From NCBI RefSeq assembly GCF_009765905.1, contig NZ_LMUO01000009.1:473941-537940 (forward strand): 64,000 nt of DNA. Direction: 5' to 3'. The position numbers and the translations under genes were made by a program. The notes under the pieces were generated by a model. It did no database searches, was not told where the DNA came from, and saw only the letters and a program-made list of their open reading frames with translations. The DNA comes from Mucilaginibacter sp. L196 (GTDB lineage Bacteria; Bacteroidota; Bacteroidia; Sphingobacteriales; Sphingobacteriaceae). Below are positions 44,396-54,311 of the stretch, piece after piece. The stretch's first letter is position 1, and every line of letters starts with the position of its first letter.

Positions 44396-46354
44396 ATGAA
44401 AATCGATGTTAAACAACTGTTTTTAATAGGCATAGTTTTATGCATTAACCAATTATCACTGGCGCAGGTGCGCTTGCCGCAATTGGTTAGTGATGGCATG
44501 GTTTTGCAGCGGGATACCAAACTAAACATCTGGGGATGGGCATCACCGGGCGAAAAGGTCAACATTAAATTCCATCAAAAAAACTATAAGACCACCACGT
44601 TACCCAATGGCAAATGGTCGGTATTTATTGGCGCGATGAAAAGTGGGGGGCCTTATACCATGGACATCAGCGCATCTAATCATATCATCATTCATGATAT
44701 TCTGGTTGGGGATGTATGGTTTTGCAGCGGACAATCGAACATGGTGTTGCCGATAGAACGGGTTAAAGAGAAATATCCGCAGGAAATAGCGAAAGCGAAT
44801 TATCCCGAGATCAGGAACTTTTTTATTCCCACAATATCCAATGTAAGTCAGGTTGCTGAGGATCTTCCTAAAAGCAAATGGATCGCTTGTGATTCTAATA
44901 CTGTGCTTCAATTTGGTGCCGCGAGTTATTTTTTCGCAAAGCGATTGTTTGATAAATACCACATCCCAATCGGCATCATCAATTCCAGTGTTGGTGGCAC
45001 ACCGATACAGGCATGGATAAGCGCCAACGGATTGAACGATTTGCCAACTTACCACACCCGGGTTATCCAATTACAGGATGCTGCTTATCTGCATCAGCTT
45101 CAGCAGCAACCTCGAGTAAATGATGTAGAAGTGAACAGGCAAATAAACCTGCGCGATAAAGGGCTAAACGGCGAAAAGCCTTGGTTTGATACTACCTATA
45201 AAGCTTTAAACTGGCATCATTTCTGGCTGCCAGGCTACTGGGCAGATCAGGGCATAAAAGGTCTGAACGGTATTGTGTGGTTCCGCAAGGAAATTAACCT
45301 GCCTGCATCCATGGCCGGTAAGCCGGCAAAGCTTTTTATGGGACGTATTGTTGATGCGGATGATGCTTATGTAAATGGTGTATTAGTGGGTTCAACAACA
45401 TACCAATACCCTCCCCGCAGATACATCTTACCTGCAGGCCTTTTAAAAGCAGGCAAAAACATCATCGTCACAAAAATAAGTAATACCGCTGGCAAAGGTG
45501 GTTTTGTGCCGGATAAGCCCTATTTTTTAAGCGTTGGAAAAGATACCATTGATCTTCGTGGCGATTGGCAATACCAGGTGGGTGAGGTGTTTGAGCTACC
45601 TAAAAACCCATCAGCTCATGAGCCTTTTGTAGCGCAAAATGAGCCTGCGGGACTTTATAACACCATGGTTGCACCGGTTATTCCTTATAAAATAAAAGGC
45701 ATAGTATGGTACCAGGGTGAATCAAATACCGACAAGCCTAATGATTACAAGAAATTATTACTTGCACTTATCGCCGACTGGCGCAAAAAATGGAATGAAG
45801 GTAATATTCCATTCATTTACGTGCAGCTGCCTAATTTTATGGAAGTGCAATACTCACCGTCGGAAAGTCATTGGGCCGAATTAAGGCAAGCTCAACTACA
45901 CGCGTTATCAATGCCCAATACGGCAATGACAGTTAACATCGGGCTTGGCGAATGGAACGATATACATCCTTTAGATAAAAAAGATGTAGGCGATAGACTG
46001 GCATTAGCTGCGGAGCATTTAGCCTACGGCGATACGGCTATAGTGAGCTCTGGGCCCATTTATAAATCCGCTAAAATAGAGGACAATAAAATCATCATCA
46101 GTTTTACCAGTGTGGGTCACGGGTTAAAAATAAATAACGGCAATGAGTTAACGCAATTTGCCATTGCGGGGGCCGACAAAAAATATGTTTGGGCGCACGC
46201 CATCATTAAAAACAACCAGGTAATTGTTTGGGGCGATGCCGTTAGTCACCCTTTGTATGTACGATACGCCTGGGCCGATAATCCCGAAGGCGCCAACTTA
46301 TACAATGTTGATGGATTGCCAGCATCACCATTTTCTACAGACCCAGATCAATAA
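44396..46354 (+). CDS. Sialate O-acetylesterase-like SGNH carbohydrate esterase
   Basis: The 652-residue protein has a signal peptide (to about 23). It begins with LPQLVSDGMVLQRD (27-40), typical of this group. The catalytic nucleophile is Ser114 in WFCSGQSNM, followed by GIVWYQGESNTDKPNDY and by NDIHPLDKKDVGDRLA, which holds the catalytic Asp/His. A beta-galactosidase-like jelly-roll (about 275-370) is inserted between. In xylan loci these enzymes remove acetyl groups from xylo-oligosaccharides. A LacI-type operator lies 75 bp upstream, which ties it to the cluster. Confidence 0.88.
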   Translation: MKIDVKQLFLIGIVLCINQLSLAQVRLPQLVSDGMVLQRDTKLNIWGWASPGEKVNIKFHQKNYKTTTLPNGKWSVFIGAMKSGGPYTMDISASNHIIIHDILVGDVWFCSGQSNMVLPIERVKEKYPQEIAKANYPEIRNFFIPTISNVSQVAEDLPKSKWIACDSNTVLQFGAASYFFAKRLFDKYHIPIGIINSSVGGTPIQAWISANGLNDLPTYHTRVIQLQDAAYLHQLQQQPRVNDVEVNRQINLRDKGLNGEKPWFDTTYKALNWHHFWLPGYWADQGIKGLNGIVWFRKEINLPASMAGKPAKLFMGRIVDADDAYVNGVLVGSTTYQYPPRRYILPAGLLKAGKNIIVTKISNTAGKGGFVPDKPYFLSVGKDTIDLRGDWQYQVGEVFELPKNPSAHEPFVAQNEPAGLYNTMVAPVIPYKIKGIVWYQGESNTDKPNDYKKLLLALIADWRKKWNEGNIPFIYVQLPNFMEVQYSPSESHWAELRQAQLHALSMPNTAMTVNIGLGEWNDIHPLDKKDVGDRLALAAEHLAYGDTAIVSSGPIYKSAKIEDNKIIISFTSVGHGLKINNGNELTQFAIAGADKKYVWAHAIIKNNQVIVWGDAVSHPLYVRYAWADNPEGANLYNVDGLPASPFSTDPDQ

Positions 46355-46374
46355 GATAACCGGTATTAAGCAAA

Positions 46375-47412
46375 TTAGTCGCCGTTCTTTTTTGTTGAGG
46401 AACGTATGATCAGTTTTGGTTTAATGCTGATGATCTTAGGCACAACCTCAATCTCCTCTTTGTTTTCCATCTCCTGAAAATAAAGATTGGCGATGGTTTT
46501 ACCCATATAGCTACTGAATTGGTCGATGGTAGTGATGGATGGGCTGGTTAACTCCGTAAATGCCTCGTTCGAGTAGCCGCAAATGCCTAATTGACTGGGT
46601 ACTTTAAATCCCATTGCTGTAGCTACCTCCAAAACACCCAGCGCTGAGAAATCTGATGTTGACGCAAATATGGCATCCGGTGGTTCACTTATACTTAATA
46701 CTTTTCTTGTTGCTTCAGCGCCCAATTCTTTGGTCCATGCATTTTCAACAATAAGTTCGTCAATTATTGGCAGATCATATTTTTTCAAAGCATTTAGATA
46801 ACCGGTTTTACGTTGCCTGAAAATTTGCAGGTTTTGCGGCCCCTCCAACAAACTAATCCTTTTATAACCCTGCTCAATCATGTGCGAAACCGCCTCAAAG
46901 GATGCTTGCTCATTATCATTAATAACTTTCAGGGTTTCCAGTTCATCCGCTACACGGTCAAATTGTATCAACTGAATACCATGGTCCAGCACATTTTGCA
47001 AATGCTGATAATCAGTTCCGTCAACCGATACCGATATTACAATGCAATCCACATGTTGGTTAATCAGCGTGTTTACGCATTTAATTTCTTTACTCTGCGA
47101 TTCGCTGGATTGGCAGATGATTAAATTGTAATCCTTTTGATATGTCGCTTCCTCAATCCCGGCTATTACATTCGAAAAGAAATTCTGGTTAATGCGTGGT
47201 ACTACAATGCCAATAGTTTTTGAATGCCCCTTGCGCAAATTGGAGGCAAGTGTATTACGTTTATAATTTAGTTCTTCAGCTGTTTTTAGGATGAGCTTTT
47301 TGGTGTTTTCATTTACATAATTGCTGTTATTCAGCGCTCTTGAAACGGATGAGGCAGTAATATTCAGCTTTTCAGCTATGTCATAGATAGTGGTTCTCTT
47401 CTTGTTTTTCAT
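46375..47412 (-). CDS. LacI-family transcriptional regulator (LacI-1)
   Basis: I start the protein at the ATG at 47412 (345 residues): MKNKKRTTIYDIAEKLNITASSVSRALNN is the canonical LacI helix-turn-helix, and the 11 codons upstream are not conserved. The hinge helix is NTLASNLRKGH. Residues about 62-340 form the sugar-binding-protein-like effector domain (IGIVVPRINQNFFSNVIAGIE, GICGYSNEAFTELTSPSITTIDQ). It is divergent from xylB, with an operator at 47442-47455 covering its own promoter region. It is a close paralogue in layout of LacI-2 at 52979. The effector is probably a xylan sugar or sugar phosphate (inference). Confidence 0.92.
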   Translation of the reverse strand: MKNKKRTTIYDIAEKLNITASSVSRALNNSNYVNENTKKLILKTAEELNYKRNTLASNLRKGHSKTIGIVVPRINQNFFSNVIAGIEEATYQKDYNLIICQSSESQSKEIKCVNTLINQHVDCIVISVSVDGTDYQHLQNVLDHGIQLIQFDRVADELETLKVINDNEQASFEAVSHMIEQGYKRISLLEGPQNLQIFRQRKTGYLNALKKYDLPIIDELIVENAWTKELGAEATRKVLSISEPPDAIFASTSDFSALGVLEVATAMGFKVPSQLGICGYSNEAFTELTSPSITTIDQFSSYMGKTIANLYFQEMENKEEIEVVPKIISIKPKLIIRSSTKKNGD

Positions 47413-47441
47413 CTTTAGGTAAGATAATAAAAATAATTTCG

Positions 47442-47455
47442 ACAATCGATTGCAG
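47442..47455. promoter_or_regulatory. LacI-type operator between lacI-1 and xylB
   Basis: The core CAATCGATTGCA is shared with the TGCAATCGATTGCA sites; the first two bases of the left half differ. It is 92 bp before the xylB ATG and 29 bp before the regulator start, so it could control both divergent genes. Confidence 0.65.
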
Positions 47456-47547
47456 AATACAAAATTTTATATAATTTCGTTTTAGAAATCTTCACCAAGA
47501 TATAAACTAAATTATTCATTTAATATAAACCGTTATATACAGCGTAT

Positions 47548-49032
47548 ATGTTATTATTAGGCATAGATATAGGCACGTCGTCAACAAAAGTAAGCGTTAT
47601 TGACGCAACTACGCAAAAAACCGTAGCCTCCGCGCAATATCCCGATATTGAAGCGCCTATACTGGCCCTTAAATCCGGCTGGGCAGAACAGTCGCCCGAG
47701 ACGTGGTGGGATCAGGCTCAGCAGGCCCTGGCTATCTGCAATAACACAGGTAAATACAATCCCGCTAATATCGGTGCAATAGGTATTGCCTACCAAATGC
47801 ACGGCTTGGTTTTAGTTGATAAAAATCAGAAAGCCCTAAGAAACAGCATTATTTGGTGCGACAGCCGCGCGGTTGAAATTGGCGAAAAAGCTTTTCATTC
47901 CATCGGCGAGGAAAATTGCCTTAGTCACCTTTTAAACTCCCCTGGTAATTTTACCGCCTCAAAATTGGCATGGGTTAAAGAGAATGAGCCGGAAATATAT
48001 GCGCAAATAAATAAGATAATGCTTCCGGGCGACTTCATCGCGATGAAACTCACCGGCGAAATCACTACATCTGTATCTGCCTTATCCGAGGGCATTTTTT
48101 TTGACTTTATCGGCAATCGATTGTCTAAAGAAATTGTCGAGTATTTTGGCTTTGATGAATCCTTTTTTCCCACAATAAAACCGGTATTTTCTGTTCACGG
48201 AAATTTACAGGCTTCTATAGCCCAAAAACTAAACTTAAAACCCGGTATCCCGGTAAGTTATAAAGCTGGCGATCAGCCCAATAACGCGCTATCATTGAAC
48301 GTATTAAACCCGGGAGAAGTAGCCGCTACGGCAGGTACTTCAGGTGTTATTTATGGTGTGAGTGATCAGCTAGCTTATGATAAACAATCGCGGGTAAACA
48401 CCTTTGCACATGTTAATTATACAGAGGAACAAAAACGTTTAGGTGTTTTACTATGTATAAATGGCACCGGTAGTATGTATCGTTGGGCCAAAAATAGCTT
48501 TGGGGTAGGCTTAAGCTACATGCAAATGAATATCGATGCGGTTAATGCCCCTGTTGGCTCTGATGGTTTACAGGTATTACCCTTTGGTAATGGCGCCGAG
48601 CGTATGCTAAATAACAAACAAGTAGGCGCGCATTTGCATAATATCGATCTGAACCTACATACACAAGCTCACTTATTCAGGGCTGTGCAGGAGGGGATTG
48701 CCTTCGCATTCAGGTACGGGCTTGATATTATGCGCGAGAATGGAATGACGCCAACGGTCATCCGCGCAGGAAAAAATAACCTGTTTTTAAGCGAGCTCTT
48801 TACCGAAACATTTGTTAACGCGACAGGCGTACCCGTTGAGCTTTATAAAAATGATGGTAGTGTTGGCGCGGCGCTTGGCGCGGGTATTGGCGCGTCTGTT
48901 TTTTCATCTGCTGCCGAAGCATTTAAAAATATGCACCCTGTTCAGCTTATTGAACCATCAAAATCACAACACCTGGAACCTTTTTACCAGGAATGGCAGG
49001 CATTGCTTAAAACACAACTCTTAAATAATTAA
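47548..49032 (+). CDS. xylB: Xylulokinase (FGGY family)
   Basis: XylB phosphorylates D-xylulose with ATP. The 494-residue protein has the FGGY N-terminal phosphate motif LLGIDIGTSSTKVSVID (2-18), GWAEQSPETWW (about 50-60), the substrate-contact segment IAYQMHGLVLVD with the family MHG, and the C-terminal actin-like half with GEVAATAGTSGVIYG and GSVGAALGAGIGA. The order xylB, xylA, symporter on one strand, with gaps of 24 and 64 bp, is a xylose operon. The upstream operator suggests LacI control. An operator-like word lies inside the coding sequence at 48112-48125. Confidence 0.94.
   Translation: MLLLGIDIGTSSTKVSVIDATTQKTVASAQYPDIEAPILALKSGWAEQSPETWWDQAQQALAICNNTGKYNPANIGAIGIAYQMHGLVLVDKNQKALRNSIIWCDSRAVEIGEKAFHSIGEENCLSHLLNSPGNFTASKLAWVKENEPEIYAQINKIMLPGDFIAMKLTGEITTSVSALSEGIFFDFIGNRLSKEIVEYFGFDESFFPTIKPVFSVHGNLQASIAQKLNLKPGIPVSYKAGDQPNNALSLNVLNPGEVAATAGTSGVIYGVSDQLAYDKQSRVNTFAHVNYTEEQKRLGVLLCINGTGSMYRWAKNSFGVGLSYMQMNIDAVNAPVGSDGLQVLPFGNGAERMLNNKQVGAHLHNIDLNLHTQAHLFRAVQEGIAFAFRYGLDIMRENGMTPTVIRAGKNNLFLSELFTETFVNATGVPVELYKNDGSVGAALGAGIGASVFSSAAEAFKNMHPVQLIEPSKSQHLEPFYQEWQALLKTQLLNN
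48112..48125. promoter_or_regulatory. Operator-like word inside xylB
   Basis: GGCAATCGATTGTC shares the 11-base core GCAATCGATTG with the regulon palindrome but is coding sequence. It could be a chance match or an intragenic LacI site allowing loop formation with 47442-47455, about 670 bp away. Confidence 0.25.
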
Positions 49033-49056
49033 TAAATACAAATAAATATAATTGAA

Positions 49057-50388
49057 ATGGCAAGTATAGTAACAGGTGACAAAGAGTTTTTTAAACAGAT
49101 CGGACAGATCAAATACGAAGGGTTACAATCTGACAATCCTTTAGCGTTCAGGTGGTATGACGCAAATAAAATCGTTGGTGGCAAATCAATGAAAGATCAT
49201 TTGCGCTTTGCCTGCGCTTATTGGCATTCATTTGTAGGTAACGGTGCCGATCCTTTTGGCGAACCTACTCACATTCATCCGTGGGATGCAAAGGCTGATG
49301 CTGTTGAACGCGCCAAAGACAAAATGGATGCAGCATTTGAGTTCATCACCAAAATGGGGATGGAATACTACTGTTTCCATGATGTTGATGTGGTGGATTA
49401 TACCAATGACGTGAATGAAAACGACAGACGTTTACAGGCTTTAGTTGACTATGCTAAACAAAAACAAGCAGCTAGCGGTGTAAAATTACTGTGGGGTACT
49501 GCCAATTTGTTCAGCAACAAAAGATATATGAATGGTGCTTCAACCAATCCTGATTTTCATGTGTTAACCCATGCAGCTGCCCAGGTAAAAGCGGCGATAG
49601 ATGCTACCATAGCACTTGGCGGCGAAAATTATGTTTTTTGGGGTGGACGCGAAGGTTACATGACCTTGCTTAATACCGATATGAAACGCGAGCAAGAACA
49701 TTTTGCACGTTTTTTACATACTGCAAAAGATTACGCCCGCAAACAAGGCTTTAAAGGTAACTTCTTTATCGAACCAAAACCTTGTGAGCCAACTAAACAC
49801 CAGTACGACTATGATGCCGCAACAGTGCTTGGCTTTTTACAGAAATACGATTTGTTAAATGATTTTAAGTTAAACCTGGAAGTTAACCACGCTACATTAG
49901 CAGGCCATACTTTTCAGCATGAATTACAGGTGGCTGTTGACTCGGGTTTATTAGGGTCGATAGATGCAAATCGTGGCGATAACCAAAATGGATGGGATAC
50001 CGACCAATTCCCTAACGATATTAATGAGGTTACTGAAGCTATGCTGATTATACTAGAAGCAGGTGGCTTTGCAGGTGGAGGTATAAACTTTGATGCAAAG
50101 ATCCGCCGTAACTCAACAGACCCGGCAGATTTATTTTATGCCCACATTGGCGGTATGGATCTTTTCGCCCGCGCATTGATCTCCGCTGATAACATCCTGA
50201 AGAAATCTGATTACAAAAAAGTACGTACAGATCGTTACGCTTCATTTGATGCAGGTAAAGGAAAAGACTTTGAGAACGGCAAGCTAACGCTTGAAGAGCT
50301 AAAAGCCTACGCGATTGCCAATGGCGAACCAGCCACAATAAGTGGTAAACAGGAATATATAGAAAATTTGATAAATAGATTTATATAG
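49057..50388 (+). CDS. xylA: Xylose isomerase
   Basis: XylA interconverts D-xylose and D-xylulose. The 443-residue protein is a TIM barrel of the longer (class II) kind. It has [13 protein letters not shown] (56-68), catalytic His108 and Asp111 in [10 protein letters not shown], the metal-binding Glu in [30 protein letters not shown], and [17 protein letters not shown] with further metal ligands. The length is normal. It follows xylB by 24 bp. Confidence 0.97.
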   Translation: MASIVTGDKEFFKQIGQIKYEGLQSDNPLAFRWYDANKIVGGKSMKDHLRFACAYWHSFVGNGADPFGEPTHIHPWDAKADAVERAKDKMDAAFEFITKMGMEYYCFHDVDVVDYTNDVNENDRRLQALVDYAKQKQAASGVKLLWGTANLFSNKRYMNGASTNPDFHVLTHAAAQVKAAIDATIALGGENYVFWGGREGYMTLLNTDMKREQEHFARFLHTAKDYARKQGFKGNFFIEPKPCEPTKHQYDYDAATVLGFLQKYDLLNDFKLNLEVNHATLAGHTFQHELQVAVDSGLLGSIDANRGDNQNGWDTDQFPNDINEVTEAMLIILEAGGFAGGGINFDAKIRRNSTDPADLFYAHIGGMDLFARALISADNILKKSDYKKVRTDRYASFDAGKGKDFENGKLTLEELKAYAIANGEPATISGKQEYIENLINRFI

Positions 50389-50452
50389 TTTATTATTGCA
50401 TCTACCAATAATAACCGTCAAAATAACATCTTTTAATTATTAAACCCTGATT

Positions 50453-52141
50453 ATGACTAACAGATTAAGCAATGGTGACTACGCCGTATTTTTCATCTAC
50501 TTTATAATAGTATCCTTTTATGGTTGGTGGGTATACAAGCGTAAAAACAAAAGCGATGCCACATCCAAAGGCTATTTTTTAGCCGAAGGTTCATTAACAT
50601 GGTGGGCAATAGGTGCATCACTAATCGCTTCAAATATCTCTGCCGAACAAATGGTGGGTATGAGTGGTTCCGGCTTTAAAATGGGACTAGCCATATCAAC
50701 TTATGAGTGGATGGCATCGTTAACGCTGGTTATTGTAGCTATATTTTTCATTCCTGTTTATCTGAAAAATAAAATAGCCACTATGCCGCAGTTCCTGCAT
50801 CAGCGGTACAATGGTACTGTAGCTATGATAATGGCTATATTTTGGCTAATGCTTTACATTGTTGTAAACTTAATGTCGATACTTTACTTAGGTGGGGTTG
50901 CTATAGCGGGTATTTCAGGGCTAAGTCTAAAATTAGTAATTGTAATGTTGGCGGCTTTCTCCATAATTATTACCCTGGGTGGTATGAAGGTTATTGGTTA
51001 TACCGATGTTGTACAAGTATTCTTCCTGATATTAGGAGGGCTGGCAGCCAGCTACATAGCCTTGCATTTGATAAGTGAAAAATCGGGTACTACGGGGCTT
51101 TGGAACGGCTTTAAGCTGCTAAGGGCAGATGCCGGGGATCACTTCCATATGATATTTAAAAAGGATAATGCCAATTACCTGGATCTGCCGGGCCTTAGCG
51201 TACTTATTGGCGGTATGTGGATCACTAATCTTAACTATTGGGGCTGTAATCAATACATTACCCAAAGGGCGCTTGGTGCCGATTTGCCAACCGCCCGTGG
51301 TGGTTTGTTATTCGCTGCTTTCCTGAAGTTGCTGATGCCTGTGATTGTAGTACTACCCGGAATAGCCGCGTACGTGCTTTATCAAAAGGGTATGTTCCAC
51401 CAGGAAATGATGAGTTCTAAAGGTGTTTTAGATGTTAATAAGGCTTATCCTTCGGTACTTAATTTATTGCCAAATTATCTTAAAGGGCTTTCATTCGCGG
51501 CTTTAACAGCGGCTATTGTAGCATCGCTGGCGGGTAAAGCCAATAGTATAGCTACCATATTTACATTGGATATATACAAAAAGGCGATAAAGGTAGATGC
51601 AACAGAAAAAAACCTGGTAAATACAGGTAAGGTGGCCGTAGTGGTTGCCATGGTATTGGGCGTTTTGTTATCTTTTGTTATTGGCGATATGCTGATGGGC
51701 GAAGGCAAACAGGGTTTCCAATATATCCAGGAATATACAGGCTTTGTATCACCGGGTATATTTGCCATGTTTATTCTGGGTTTCTTCTGGAAAAAGGCAA
51801 CTTCAAATGCTGCATTATTCGCTACTATAGGCGGGTTGGCATTCGCTATTGTATTCAAGTTTTTGCCTTATTGGACCAACCTTTCCTTTATGTCGCCTTA
51901 CGGTTTTTCAAAATTGAATGCCGATGGTGTATATGAAATCCCTTTCCTGGATAGAATGGGCTTTGTATTTATAATATGTATTGTTGGGATGTATATCATC
52001 TCCATGATTGAAAACTCAAAAGGCCTACGTACAAACGGATTGGAAGTGGATGCATCCATGTTCAAAACCAATAAAAGTTTTACAATTGGCGCTATCGTAA
52101 TTTGCGTTATTCTGACAGCACTTTACACTATCTTCTGGTAG
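50453..52141 (+). CDS. Sodium:solute symporter (SSS family), probable xylose transporter
   Basis: The 562-residue protein has about fourteen membrane segments. The SSS pattern is visible in WWAIGASLIASNISAEQMVGMSGSGF (about 46-72), the first sodium-binding helix region, and in WITNLNYWGCNQYITQRALGA (about 255-278), which is shared by sodium/glucose-type members (SGLT group). It sits behind xylA in the xylose operon, so xylose or a short xylo-oligosaccharide is the likely substrate. A strong terminator follows. Confidence 0.9.
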   Translation: MTNRLSNGDYAVFFIYFIIVSFYGWWVYKRKNKSDATSKGYFLAEGSLTWWAIGASLIASNISAEQMVGMSGSGFKMGLAISTYEWMASLTLVIVAIFFIPVYLKNKIATMPQFLHQRYNGTVAMIMAIFWLMLYIVVNLMSILYLGGVAIAGISGLSLKLVIVMLAAFSIIITLGGMKVIGYTDVVQVFFLILGGLAASYIALHLISEKSGTTGLWNGFKLLRADAGDHFHMIFKKDNANYLDLPGLSVLIGGMWITNLNYWGCNQYITQRALGADLPTARGGLLFAAFLKLLMPVIVVLPGIAAYVLYQKGMFHQEMMSSKGVLDVNKAYPSVLNLLPNYLKGLSFAALTAAIVASLAGKANSIATIFTLDIYKKAIKVDATEKNLVNTGKVAVVVAMVLGVLLSFVIGDMLMGEGKQGFQYIQEYTGFVSPGIFAMFILGFFWKKATSNAALFATIGGLAFAIVFKFLPYWTNLSFMSPYGFSKLNADGVYEIPFLDRMGFVFIICIVGMYIISMIENSKGLRTNGLEVDASMFKTNKSFTIGAIVICVILTALYTIFW

Positions 52142-52160
52142 TATAAATAACGTCTAAATA

Positions 52161-52197
52161 AAAAAAGCGATGGGTTTTTATAACTCATCGCTTTTTT
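52161..52197. terminator. Bidirectional terminator between the symporter and SDR genes
   Basis: AAAAAAGCGATGGGT (52161-52175) pairs with ACTCATCGCTTTTTT (52183-52197), with one G-U pair, and has A-runs and T-runs on both sides, so it can serve both convergent genes. Confidence 0.9.
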
Positions 52198-52215
52198 ACT
52201 TAGACCGAAATGCAA

Positions 52216-52962
52216 TTAAAAACCGATAGAGTTCCCTCCGTCAATCGGTAAAATAACACCGGTTACATATTTAGCAGCATCTGATGATAGGTAAACAATA
52301 GCTTCGGCAACATCCTCTGGCAATCCTAATTTGCCCATCGGTGTTCTTGATAAAACTTTTTGTTTACGCTGCGGGTCACTGTCCAATGCTTTTGCCGACA
52401 TGTTGGTGGCAATAAATCCCGGTGCCACGCAGTTTACCCGTATGCCTTCCGGCGATAATTCAACAGCCATGGCTTTTGTCATCCCCTCAATCCCGGTTTT
52501 AGCGGCGGTATAAGCAATTACATAAGGTATACCATATTGCGCCGCCATGGAGCTTATATTTATTATGCTCCCCGATTTCTCCTTCAACATAGCCTTGGCT
52601 ACCTCTCTGCTTAAAGCAAAAACCGAGGTTAAGTTAGTTTTAATGACTAATTCAAATTCTTCATCAGTTACTTCGGTAAAGGCTTTTTTAAGGTTGATAC
52701 CTGCATTGTTTACCAGTATATCAATCTTACCGTATTCATTTACGATGTTTGCTATTAGTTCAGGTATAGCTTTTAGGTTACTTAAGTCGCAAACTTTATA
52801 GTGGCATAGCTCGCCCAGATTTGCGGTAACCTCTTTTAAATTCTGTTCATTCCTTCCTATAATAATCGTTTTGATATTATTTTCAACCAATTTAGTGGCA
52901 GTCGCCAACCCCAACCCCGATGCACCACCGGTTACGATGGCTATTTTTAATTCAGTATCCAT
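52216..52962 (-). CDS. SDR-family oxidoreductase, probable mannonate/fructuronate-type
   Basis: The 248-residue protein is a classical short-chain dehydrogenase. It has the cofactor motif TGGASGLG (11-18), NNAG (85-88), catalytic Ser138 in INISSM, and Tyr151/Lys155 in YTAAK. The C-terminal VTGVILPIDGG is also typical. It lies next to a LacI regulator and across from uxuA. In Bacteroidota an SDR often takes the place of UxuB, interconverting fructuronate and mannonate; that is inferred from position, and a gluconate or KduD-like dehydrogenase is possible. Confidence 0.85.
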   Translation of the reverse strand: MDTELKIAIVTGGASGLGLATATKLVENNIKTIIIGRNEQNLKEVTANLGELCHYKVCDLSNLKAIPELIANIVNEYGKIDILVNNAGINLKKAFTEVTDEEFELVIKTNLTSVFALSREVAKAMLKEKSGSIINISSMAAQYGIPYVIAYTAAKTGIEGMTKAMAVELSPEGIRVNCVAPGFIATNMSAKALDSDPQRKQKVLSRTPMGKLGLPEDVAEAIVYLSSDAAKYVTGVILPIDGGNSIGF

Positions 52963-52978
52963 TTAAATATTTAATATA

Positions 52979-54010
52979 CTATCCTTTTTTCCTTGATGAA
53001 TCACGCACGATCAATTCCGAACGTAATATCAGGCTATGCGTTTGTTGTAGGTCGTTATTATGATCGAGGTGGCCAATTAATACTTTGGCGGCCACTTCGC
53101 CCATTTCATATCCTTTGTAATCTATGGTAGTCAAATTGGGTTCAATTACACAAGAGGTAGGATCATTATTAAAGCCCGCGAAGGCAATATCCTCCGGTAT
53201 TTTTATTCCTTTCGATTTTAAAACCTGCATACAGCTGATCGCGCAAAGATCATTCGAAGCAAACACCCCGTCAGGCCTTACCGCCATTTGTACTATTTGT
53301 TGGGCTGCTTGTATACCTGCATGTGCACTGAGGTCATTAACAATAAGCAGGTCATCGTCAAAAGCGATCTGATGATCTTCCAATGCTTTTTTATAACCAT
53401 TAAACCGGTCCCGGTAAACATTGCGCAGTTGGTTGCCGCTAATATGCACAATGCGCTTACAACCCTGTTCAATTAAATGTGTGGTGATGTTATAGGCCGC
53501 CTTATAATTATCAATAAAAATACTTGGGCAATGCTCATGCTCTACCACACGGTCAAAAAATATTACCGGGATACCCCTTTTAATAAATGCCTCAAAATGA
53601 TCAATGTTATTGGTATCGTAAGCCAGCGAAACAAGTAATCCGTCAACACGGTTATTAAACATGGCTTTGGCATTGCTCACCTCTTTTTCCATGGTCTCCA
53701 GCGATTGACTGATGAATAGATTATACCCCGATTCATTAACTACCTTTTCAATCCCCGCAATCACATCCGACATAAAATTACTGTTCAGCCGCGGTACAAT
53801 AACACCAATGACATTACCACGTTTGGTACGCAGGCTGCTGGCGAATGAATTGGAACGATAGCCCATTTCATCTGCCGCTGCTAGTATTTTCTTTTTGGTG
53901 TTCTTGTTTATTCCAGGATGATCCTTTAGCCCCCTGCTCACCGTCGCGGCGGATATATTCAGCTTTTGGGCAATATCATATATGGTAACTTCTTTTTCGG
54001 GGTTACTCAT
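52979..54010 (-). CDS. LacI-family transcriptional regulator (LacI-2)
   Basis: The 343-residue protein has the helix-turn-helix VTIYDIAQKLNISAATVSRGLK (8-29), hinge NSFASSLRTKRG, and an effector domain with VIGVIVPRLNSNFMSDVIAGIE and AFAGFNNDPTSCVIEPNLTTID. It is very similar in layout to LacI-1 (46375-47412), with a nearly matching recognition helix, so the two may bind related operators. It lies 16 bp upstream of the SDR gene on the same strand and is divergent from uxuA, and operator-like words lie in the 301-bp gap. Confidence 0.92.
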   Translation of the reverse strand: MSNPEKEVTIYDIAQKLNISAATVSRGLKDHPGINKNTKKKILAAADEMGYRSNSFASSLRTKRGNVIGVIVPRLNSNFMSDVIAGIEKVVNESGYNLFISQSLETMEKEVSNAKAMFNNRVDGLLVSLAYDTNNIDHFEAFIKRGIPVIFFDRVVEHEHCPSIFIDNYKAAYNITTHLIEQGCKRIVHISGNQLRNVYRDRFNGYKKALEDHQIAFDDDLLIVNDLSAHAGIQAAQQIVQMAVRPDGVFASNDLCAISCMQVLKSKGIKIPEDIAFAGFNNDPTSCVIEPNLTTIDYKGYEMGEVAAKVLIGHLDHNNDLQQTHSLILRSELIVRDSSRKKG

Positions 54011-54031
54011 TATTACAGTTGATTTAAATAA

Positions 54032-54047
54032 TTACAATCGGTTACAG
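54032..54047. promoter_or_regulatory. Variant LacI-type site near lacI-2
   Basis: TTACAATCGGTTACAG is a near-palindrome with the CG centre of the regulon motif (ACAATCGGTTAC against GCAATCGATTGC). It lies 22 bp upstream of the LacI-2 start, suggesting autoregulation. Confidence 0.45.
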
Positions 54048-54139
54048 CGCATATAATGCTAAATATTAAGTATTATATGTTAAAAAACTATTAAAATTAA
54101 CATTAATAATTAGACTGGATAAGTTTATTTTTAAATTTA

Positions 54140-54153
54140 TGCAATCGATTGCT
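54140..54153. promoter_or_regulatory. LacI-type operator TGCAATCGATTGCT upstream of uxuA
   Basis: It differs from TGCAATCGATTGCA only in the last base and is 158 bp before the uxuA ATG and 129 bp from the LacI-2 start, in the shared divergent region. Confidence 0.7.
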
Positions 54154-54311
54154 AAAGATATATTTTTTATCTCTATCTTCAATCAAGTAAAATGTTAAAA
54201 ATTTAAATAAGCACGAAAAAGATCTTAGACTGATGAGCTAACAGGAATATTCCCGATGCTGGAAACGGTGTTTATTTTATCAACCTAAAAAGAATATAAT
54301 TTATAAAGTAT

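Noticed and set aside
47413-47445. 11 extra N-terminal codons of LacI-1
   Set aside because: LacI proteins start a few residues before the helix-turn-helix, which fits the ATG at 47412, and the longer form would place the operator within the coding region.
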